Positions 31,458 through 35,862 of a DNA stretch of 35,862 nt are shown in pieces. Below the pieces are notes generated by a model. It saw nothing but the letters and a program-made list of their open reading frames with translations, was not told the origin of the DNA and ran no database searches. How positions within the stretch are numbered: position 1 is the first letter of the stretch; each line of letters starts with the position of its first letter. Location of the stretch: the NCBI GenBank assembly GCA_004210805.1, contig SDXZ01000016.1, forward strand, positions 1 through 35,862. The letters are read 5' to 3'. The translations under genes and the position numbers were made by a program. This stretch comes from Acidovorax sp. Its GTDB lineage: Bacteria > Pseudomonadota > Gammaproteobacteria > Burkholderiales > Burkholderiaceae_C.

Positions 31458-32169
31458 CGCCACCTCCGCCCACCGCTACGCCGTGTACTTCGCCCCCAAC
31501 CCCGGCAGCCTGGGCTGGTTGGCGGGCAGCCACTGGCTGGGGCGCTGCGCCGCCTTGCTGCAGCCCCTGCACCAACTCGACATCGAAGGCGTGGCCGCTG
31601 ACGAACTTGAGCGGCTGACCGCCGCGCCGCGCCGCTACGGCTGGCACGGCACGCTCAAGGCCCCGTTTGCGCTGGCCCCCGGCGTGGACTGGCTCACGCT
31701 GCACCATGCCGTGCAAGAGCTGGCCCAAAGCCTGCGCGCCTTTCCGTTGCCCCCGCTGCAGGTGGAGCGCATCGACGATTTCCTCGCGCTCACGCCAGCG
31801 CCCTCCCACCCGGGCAACGCGGCGCTGCGCGATGCGGCCGCGGCCTGCGTGACACAGCTCCAACCCCTGGCAATGCCGCTGTCCGAAGCCGCCCTCGCGC
31901 GCCGGCGCGCCGCGGGCCTCACGCCCCGGCAAGACGAACTGCTGCAGCGCTGGGGATACCCGTATGTGCTCGACGAGTTCCGCTTCCACATGTCGATCAC
32001 GGGCAGCCTGTCGCAGGTATCGCCCGAGGTGCAGGCGCTGGTCTTCGACGCGGCGCAGGAGTTCTTCTCGGACCTGCCGCCCCTCCAGTTCAACAGCCTG
32101 GCACTGTTTGCCGAGCCCACAGTCGGCGCCGACTTCATGCTGCTCGACCATCTGGAGCTGGGCGCATGA
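31447..32169 (+). CDS. DUF1045 2H-phosphoesterase of phosphonate operons
   Basis: A 240-residue protein of the DUF1045 phosphonate-operon family with a 2H-phosphoesterase layout: two H-x-T/S motifs, H67-G-T (YGWHGTLKAPF) and H181-M-S (FRFHMSITGSL), in two similar halves. 2H enzymes hydrolyse cyclic phosphates and related bonds. The C-P lyase pathway yields 5-phosphoribosyl 1,2-cyclic phosphate, opened by PhnP in E. coli; no phnP is seen here, so this gene is the best local candidate for that step (inference). ATG at 31447 gives an 11-bp overlap with phnF; a TTG at 31438 is an alternative. It overlaps phnN by 4 bp. Confidence 0.88.
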   Translation: MNTDATSAHRYAVYFAPNPGSLGWLAGSHWLGRCAALLQPLHQLDIEGVAADELERLTAAPRRYGWHGTLKAPFALAPGVDWLTLHHAVQELAQSLRAFPLPPLQVERIDDFLALTPAPSHPGNAALRDAAAACVTQLQPLAMPLSEAALARRRAAGLTPRQDELLQRWGYPYVLDEFRFHMSITGSLSQVSPEVQALVFDAAQEFFSDLPPLQFNSLALFAEPTVGADFMLLDHLELGA

Positions 32170-32828
32170 CACAGCGGCTGGTCTACTTCATGGGCCCGTC
32201 CGGTGCAGGCAAGGACAGCCTTCTCGACTGGCTGCGCGCGCAGCTGCCGGGCCACCTGCCGCTGCGCTGGGCGCGCCGCACCATCAGCCGGCCGATGGAC
32301 CCCGGCGGCGAGGCGCACGAGAGCGTCACGCCCCCTGAGTTCACCGCGCTTCGCGAGGCAGCGGCGTTTGCGCTGCACTGGGAGGCCAACGGCCTGTGCT
32401 ACGGCATCCGGCACGAGGAGCTGTCGCCCCAGATGGCGGGTGGCTGGGTGCTGCTCAACGGTTCGCGCGCTTACCTGCCGCAGGCGCTGGAGCGTTTTCC
32501 CCAGATGAACGCCGTGCACATCACGGCGAGCCCCGAGGTGCTGCGCCGCCGCCTGCTGGCGCGCGGCCGCGAGTCTGCCGACCAGGTGGAGGCCCGCGTG
32601 CAGCGCGCGCTGGCCTTTCAGGTGCCGGCCGGGGTGGCGGGCATCGCGGTGCACAACAATGGCGCGCTCGACGACGCGGGCCGCGAACTCCTGAAAGCCC
32701 TCTCGCAACTGCCCGGCTGGCCCGACGGCAACGGCACACTGGCACCCCCGCGGCCCCTGCCACCGCTGGCGGCCGATTCGATCCACAGCCTTCAACCTCG
32801 CGCTGCAGCGCAGCCGACCCTGCCATGA
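32166..32828 (+). CDS. phnN: Ribose 1,5-bisphosphokinase
   Basis: A 220-residue P-loop kinase related to guanylate kinase. Walker A is GPSGAGKDS (10-18); ARRTISRPMDPGGEAHESVTPPEF and ALHWEANGLCYGI correspond to the GMP-kinase-like substrate region. PhnN phosphorylates ribose 1,5-bisphosphate, the end product of the C-P lyase route, to PRPP, returning the ribose to nucleotide synthesis. The tail after about residue 185 (PLPPLAADSIHSLQ...) is extra compared with E. coli (185 residues). It overlaps both neighbours by 4 bp. Confidence 0.93.
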   Translation: MTQRLVYFMGPSGAGKDSLLDWLRAQLPGHLPLRWARRTISRPMDPGGEAHESVTPPEFTALREAAAFALHWEANGLCYGIRHEELSPQMAGGWVLLNGSRAYLPQALERFPQMNAVHITASPEVLRRRLLARGRESADQVEARVQRALAFQVPAGVAGIAVHNNGALDDAGRELLKALSQLPGWPDGNGTLAPPRPLPPLAADSIHSLQPRAAAQPTLP

Positions 32829-33250
32829 GCCCTGTTGTCATCATCTATCACAACCCGAAGTGCGGCACGTCGCGCAACACACTGGCCATGATCCGCAACA
32901 GCGGCGTGGAGCCTGAAGTCATCGAGTACCTGAAGGCCCCGCCAGACCGCGCCACGCTGGTCGCTTTGATCGCGGCCACGGGCGCGCCGGTGATTGACGC
33001 GGTGCGCACGAAGGAGGCGCTGTTTGCCGAACTGCAGCTGGGCGCGCCGGGCGTGACCGACGCGCAGCTGATCGACGCCATGCTGGCCCACCCGATCCTC
33101 ATCAACCGGCCGCTGGTGACGACGCCGCTGGGCACGCGGTTGTGCCGTCCGTCCGAGCTGGTCCTCGACCTCCTGCCCGCTCCCCAGCAAGGCGCTTTCA
33201 CCAAGGAAGACGGAGAGGTGGTCGTCAACGCGCAGGGACAGCGTGTCTGA
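32825..33250 (+). CDS. arsC: Arsenate reductase (glutaredoxin-dependent)
   Basis: A 141-residue ArsC of the plasmid R773 type, which reduces arsenate to arsenite with glutathione and glutaredoxin. The catalytic cysteine is Cys13 in YHNPKCGTSRNTL, and the three arginines of the active site are all present (R61, R95 in ILINRPLVTTPLGTRL, R108 in CRPSE), each shifted by one from R773 ArsC. The C-terminal GAFTKEDGEVVVNAQGQRV also matches. It overlaps phnN by 4 bp, so it is translated with the phosphonate genes, which is unusual. The next gene is an MFS transporter that might export arsenite. There is no ArsR in the window. Confidence 0.92.
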   Translation: MSPVVIIYHNPKCGTSRNTLAMIRNSGVEPEVIEYLKAPPDRATLVALIAATGAPVIDAVRTKEALFAELQLGAPGVTDAQLIDAMLAHPILINRPLVTTPLGTRLCRPSELVLDLLPAPQQGAFTKEDGEVVVNAQGQRV

Positions 33251-33312
33251 CGGCCTGCTCGGCCGGGTGCAGCGTCTGCTCGCTGTGAAACCGGCGTGAT
33301 GCCACCCGCCCC

Positions 33313-34518
33313 ATGACCACACGCTCACAGCGCGGCGCGGTGGCGCGCCTGGGCGTGGCGCAGACGCTGGCCTGGGCCTCGTCCTACTACCTGCCGGCCA
33401 TGCTGGCCGAGCCCATGGCGCGCGACCTGGGTGTGGCCACGCCCACGGTGTTTGCCGCGTTCTCGGTGGCGCTGGTGGTGTCGGCCCTGCTGGGCCCGCT
33501 GGCAGGCCGGACCATCGACCGGCATGGTGGCCGGCCGGTGCTGGTGGGTACCAACCTGCTGTTTGCCGCGAGCCTGGTGGCCATGGGAATGGCCCAGGGC
33601 CCGGGGGGTTTGTTCGCCGCATGGGTGCTGATGGGCGTGGCGATGGGGTCGGGCCTGTACGAAGCGGCTTTTGCCACGCTGGTGCGCCTGTATGGGCAGG
33701 GCGCGCGCAGCGCCATCACCGGCATCACTTTGATTGCGGGGTTTGCCAGCACGGTGGGGTGGCCGCTGTCGGCGTGGATGGAAGTGCAGTGCGGCTGGCG
33801 CGGTGCGTGTGTTGGGTGGGCAGCGTTACACCTGCTGCTGGGCGTGCCGCTCAATGCCTGGCTGCCCCGTATCGGCAACGCGTTGGATTTGGAGCAGGCC
33901 ACACCGCCGGCCGCACCAACAACCACCGCCGCCCAACAGCCCGCAGCGCAGCCAGCACCCGCCGATGCGCGCCATGCGCTGCGCACTACCGTGTTGCTGT
34001 CGTTCGTCTTTGCGGTCACCTGGTTCACCAGCACCGCAATGGCGGCGCACCTGCCGCGGCTGTTGCAGGCCAGTGGTACCTCACTGCAGGTAGCAGTGGC
34101 CACTGCGGCCCTGGTGGGGCCAGCGCAAGTGGTGGCACGCCTTCTCGAATTCGGCCTGCTGCGCCGCCTGCACCCCCTGGTGTCGGCGCAATTGGCCGCT
34201 GCGGCCCACCCGGTGGGCGCGGCCATCCTGATGGTGGTGGGCGGCCCGGCAGCGGCGCTGTTCACCGTGCTGCATGGCGCGGGAAACGGGATTCTGACCA
34301 TCGCCAAAGGCACGCTGCCGCTGGTGCTGTTTGGCGCGGCCGGCTATGGCGCGCGCCAGGGTTTGATGATGGTGCCGGCCCGCGTGGCGCAGGCCTTTGC
34401 GCCGGTGCTGTTCGGCATGCTGATCGATGGCATCGGTGCGCAGGCCGTGTGGGTGACTGCGTTGCTGGGTGTGGCGGCGCTGGGGGCGCTGATGGTGTTG
34501 CGGTCGCCCGGGCGGTAG
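33313..34518 (+). CDS. Major facilitator superfamily transporter
   Basis: A 401-residue membrane protein with about 12 hydrophobic helices in two halves separated by an Ala/Pro/Thr-rich loop (PPAAPTTTAAQQPAAQPAP, residues about 195-215). The loop after helix 2 holds the MFS motif A variant GPLAGRTIDRHGGRPVL. It starts 62 bp after arsC on the same strand with no terminator between them. By position it could export arsenite or a methylated arsenical, or a phosphonate-related compound; sequence alone does not decide. The ATG at 33313 has only a weak ribosome binding site. Confidence 0.85.
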   Translation: MTTRSQRGAVARLGVAQTLAWASSYYLPAMLAEPMARDLGVATPTVFAAFSVALVVSALLGPLAGRTIDRHGGRPVLVGTNLLFAASLVAMGMAQGPGGLFAAWVLMGVAMGSGLYEAAFATLVRLYGQGARSAITGITLIAGFASTVGWPLSAWMEVQCGWRGACVGWAALHLLLGVPLNAWLPRIGNALDLEQATPPAAPTTTAAQQPAAQPAPADARHALRTTVLLSFVFAVTWFTSTAMAAHLPRLLQASGTSLQVAVATAALVGPAQVVARLLEFGLLRRLHPLVSAQLAAAAHPVGAAILMVVGGPAAALFTVLHGAGNGILTIAKGTLPLVLFGAAGYGARQGLMMVPARVAQAFAPVLFGMLIDGIGAQAVWVTALLGVAALGALMVLRSPGR

Positions 34519-34558
34519 ACCAGCGGGCCGGCTGCTGATGACCGGTGCCTTCGGAGAA

Positions 34559-34918
34559 CTAGAAGAAGAGCACGGACACCATCGAAGAAATCGTCACGGC
34601 CCAGCCCACGCGGTTCGCGGTTTGCGCCGTTTTGGGATCGATAGGAAACAGCTCGCACCGCCGCCACATCCACACGTTGCCGACAACCATGGCGATCAAA
34701 CAAGCCGTCGCGCCCAGCAGGGATCCAAAGGCCAGCCCGAGCACCACGCTCACCAGCAAGGTGAGGCAGGTGAACGTGTTGATGGCGCTGGAGGTGCTGG
34801 CCAGCACATGGGACAAGCCTCCGCACGCCGCACACTGCGCTGGGGACTCGCGCGATGCCCAGCGCAACGCGGCGTTGCTGACTCCTGGCTTCTGGCAATG
34901 CGGACAGATGTGTTTCAT
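34559..34918 (-). CDS. Zinc-ribbon membrane protein, unknown function
   Basis: A 119-residue protein. The N-terminus carries a CPHCQ...CAACG zinc ribbon (C5, C8 and a second pair near C29 and C32), followed by two hydrophobic stretches (TCLTLLVSVVLGLAFGSLLGATACLIAMVVG) and a final hydrophobic segment (GWAVTISSMVSVLFF). Small proteins of this layout are widespread in Comamonadaceae without a known role. It is convergent with the MFS gene and starts 54 bases from the stop of tag on the same strand. Confidence 0.75.
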   Translation of the reverse strand: MKHICPHCQKPGVSNAALRWASRESPAQCAACGGLSHVLASTSSAINTFTCLTLLVSVVLGLAFGSLLGATACLIAMVVGNVWMWRRCELFPIDPKTAQTANRVGWAVTISSMVSVLFF

Positions 34919-34972
34919 GGTCGGCCTCCGGGCTCCTGGCGTACCACTATAGACCTCGGGCGCACCATCCTT

Positions 34973-35620
34973 TCAAGGCACCACAAACTCCGCCCGCGCC
35001 TTAAGCGCCGGGGCACGCGAGTGGCAGCCTTCCAGGTGGTCGTTGACGAGCCCCATCGCCTGCATGAAGGCATATACCGTGGTCGGCCCCACAAAGCTCC
35101 AGCCGCGTTTCTTGAGGTCTTTGGACATGGCCACCGATGCGGGCGAGGTGGACAGCGAGCGCGCCACCTCGCGCGTGATGCGTTCGGGGCGCGCTCCCGC
35201 CGCGGGTTCGTAGCGCCACGCATAGTGCGCCAGCGAGCCGAACTCGCTGCGCAGCTCCAGCACGCGGCGCGCGTTGTTAAGGGTCGAGACGATCTTGCCG
35301 CGGTGGCGCACGATGGCGGCGTCCTGCACCAGGCGCTCGATATCGTCGTCGCCAAACGCCGCGATTTTCTCGGCGTCGAAATTTGCAAACGCGGCGCGAA
35401 AGCCCTCGCGCTTGTTCAGGATGGTGAGCCAGCTCAGGCCCGACTGAAAACCCTCCAGGCACAGCTTTTCAAACAGCCGCCGGTCGTCTGCCACAGGAAA
35501 GCCCCATTCGTTGTCGTGGTAGTGGCGGTACAGCGGCGTGGCCTGGCACCAGGCGCAGCGTGGGCAATGGGTGTCGTCGGCGAAAAGGCCTTCGGGCAAG
35601 GCGGGGGTGGCTGGGGTCAT
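34973..35620 (-). CDS. tag: DNA-3-methyladenine glycosylase I
   Basis: A 215-residue base-excision repair enzyme that removes 3-methyladenine from alkylated DNA. It shows the Tag signature: RCAWCQATPLYRHYHDNEWGFP, LFEKLCLEGFQSGLSWLTIL, KKRGWSFVGPTTVYAFMQAMGLVNDHLEGCH, including zinc-ligand Cys and His residues at both ends (Cys in RCAWC, His in YHDNEWG, and DHLEGC). The ATG at 35620 was chosen over an earlier in-frame extension because the usual N-terminus follows closely; the extended version would add about 14 unconserved residues. It is unrelated in function to the phosphonate genes. Confidence 0.93.
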   Translation of the reverse strand: MTPATPALPEGLFADDTHCPRCAWCQATPLYRHYHDNEWGFPVADDRRLFEKLCLEGFQSGLSWLTILNKREGFRAAFANFDAEKIAAFGDDDIERLVQDAAIVRHRGKIVSTLNNARRVLELRSEFGSLAHYAWRYEPAAGARPERITREVARSLSTSPASVAMSKDLKKRGWSFVGPTTVYAFMQAMGLVNDHLEGCHSRAPALKARAEFVVP

Positions 35621-35862
35621 GGCAGCGGATTCTAGGGATGCTCTGTGCGCGCCGAGCGGCAAAAACGTCGGCGGGTCGGCAGCGATGGCGTGCGTGAATC
35701 ACGCGGCGGACAACCCGGGGCCCCAGATGCCCCAGCAACGGGTGGGTGCAGAAGTTCAGTGGCCCCACACGGCGGCAGGCGCTGGGCACGGGGCCGTCCT
35801 GACCCGCCGACATTGGTCTATAAACTGACTGATGACGCGGCGGCCAGCCGCCCAGCCCATCC
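35621..35862. other. Terminal 242 bp without a clear gene
   Basis: No supported coding region is seen. Near the edge TATAAA (35820-35825) precedes an ATG at 35832 that stays open to the window end, which could be the start of a gene continuing outside, but there is no ribosome binding site and too little sequence to judge. Confidence 0.35.

Noticed and set aside
33313..34518. Naming the MFS transporter as an arsenite exporter (ArsK or ArsJ type)
   Set aside because: Only its position after arsC suggests it; I see no family-specific residues that identify an arsenic transporter.
35832..35862. Possible start of another plus-strand gene at the window edge
   Set aside because: Only about ten codons are visible, with no ribosome binding site; TATAAA upstream is suggestive but insufficient.

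Overview
The window looks like chromosomal DNA from a beta-proteobacterium of the order Burkholderiales, most likely family Comamonadaceae (Acidovorax-like). This rests on high GC, two Bug/TctC-type solute-binding proteins, a DUF1840 gene, an anthranilate-CoA type cluster, and short palindromic repeats of a kind I associate with that family. It is an inference from gene content, not a database match. I saw no rRNA, tRNA, CRISPR array or intact insertion sequence.

Layout. (1) 1-2800: end of a branched-chain/aromatic-acid ABC transporter operon (3' end of the binding protein, a LivF-type ATPase, a PaaK-like adenylating enzyme), separated by hairpin-rich repeats. (2) 3259-6697: two Bug proteins, the first with about 50 residues missing internally. 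They flank a lower-GC insert holding an M23 peptidase without signal peptide and a translationally coupled lipoprotein, possibly an orphan effector-immunity pair. (3) 6756-8990: an NTF2-like protein, DUF1840, and a cyclopropane fatty acid synthase-like methyltransferase. (4) 9105-16087: an aerobic CoA-dependent 2-aminobenzoate-type cluster (monooxygenase/OYE fusion, MarR regulator, enoyl-CoA hydratase, acyl-CoA dehydrogenase, CoA ligase, Rid-family protein). It starts at a TTGACA promoter overlapped by a perfect 14-bp palindrome. (5) 16103-20832: a Mo-bisMGD oxidoreductase with a coupled two-helix membrane protein, a divergent TetR regulator, an EamA exporter and a divergent Lrp/AsnC regulator. 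(6) 20881-34518: a complete C-P lyase regulon. (7) 34559-35620: a zinc-ribbon membrane protein and DNA-3-methyladenine glycosylase I.

The C-P lyase region has three apparent transcription units. phnG-H-I-J-(GNAT)-K-L-M runs leftward as a chain of overlapping genes. phnC-D-E plus a PhnZ-like HD oxygenase follows on the same strand. phnF-DUF1045-phnN-arsC-MFS runs rightward. A nearly identical 18-bp palindrome-containing element lies just upstream of phnG (between phnG and phnF) and just upstream of phnC, the expected layout for a PhnF operator. No phnP is present; the DUF1045 2H-phosphoesterase is the best candidate for that step.

The strongest unusual observations are: a dispersed palindromic repeat that became protein-coding sequence in two genes of the aminobenzoate cluster; the paired PhnF-type operators; the arsenate reductase inside the phosphonate operon; the C-P lyase plus PhnZ-like combination without PhnY; the candidate effector-immunity pair; and the internally deleted Bug protein.
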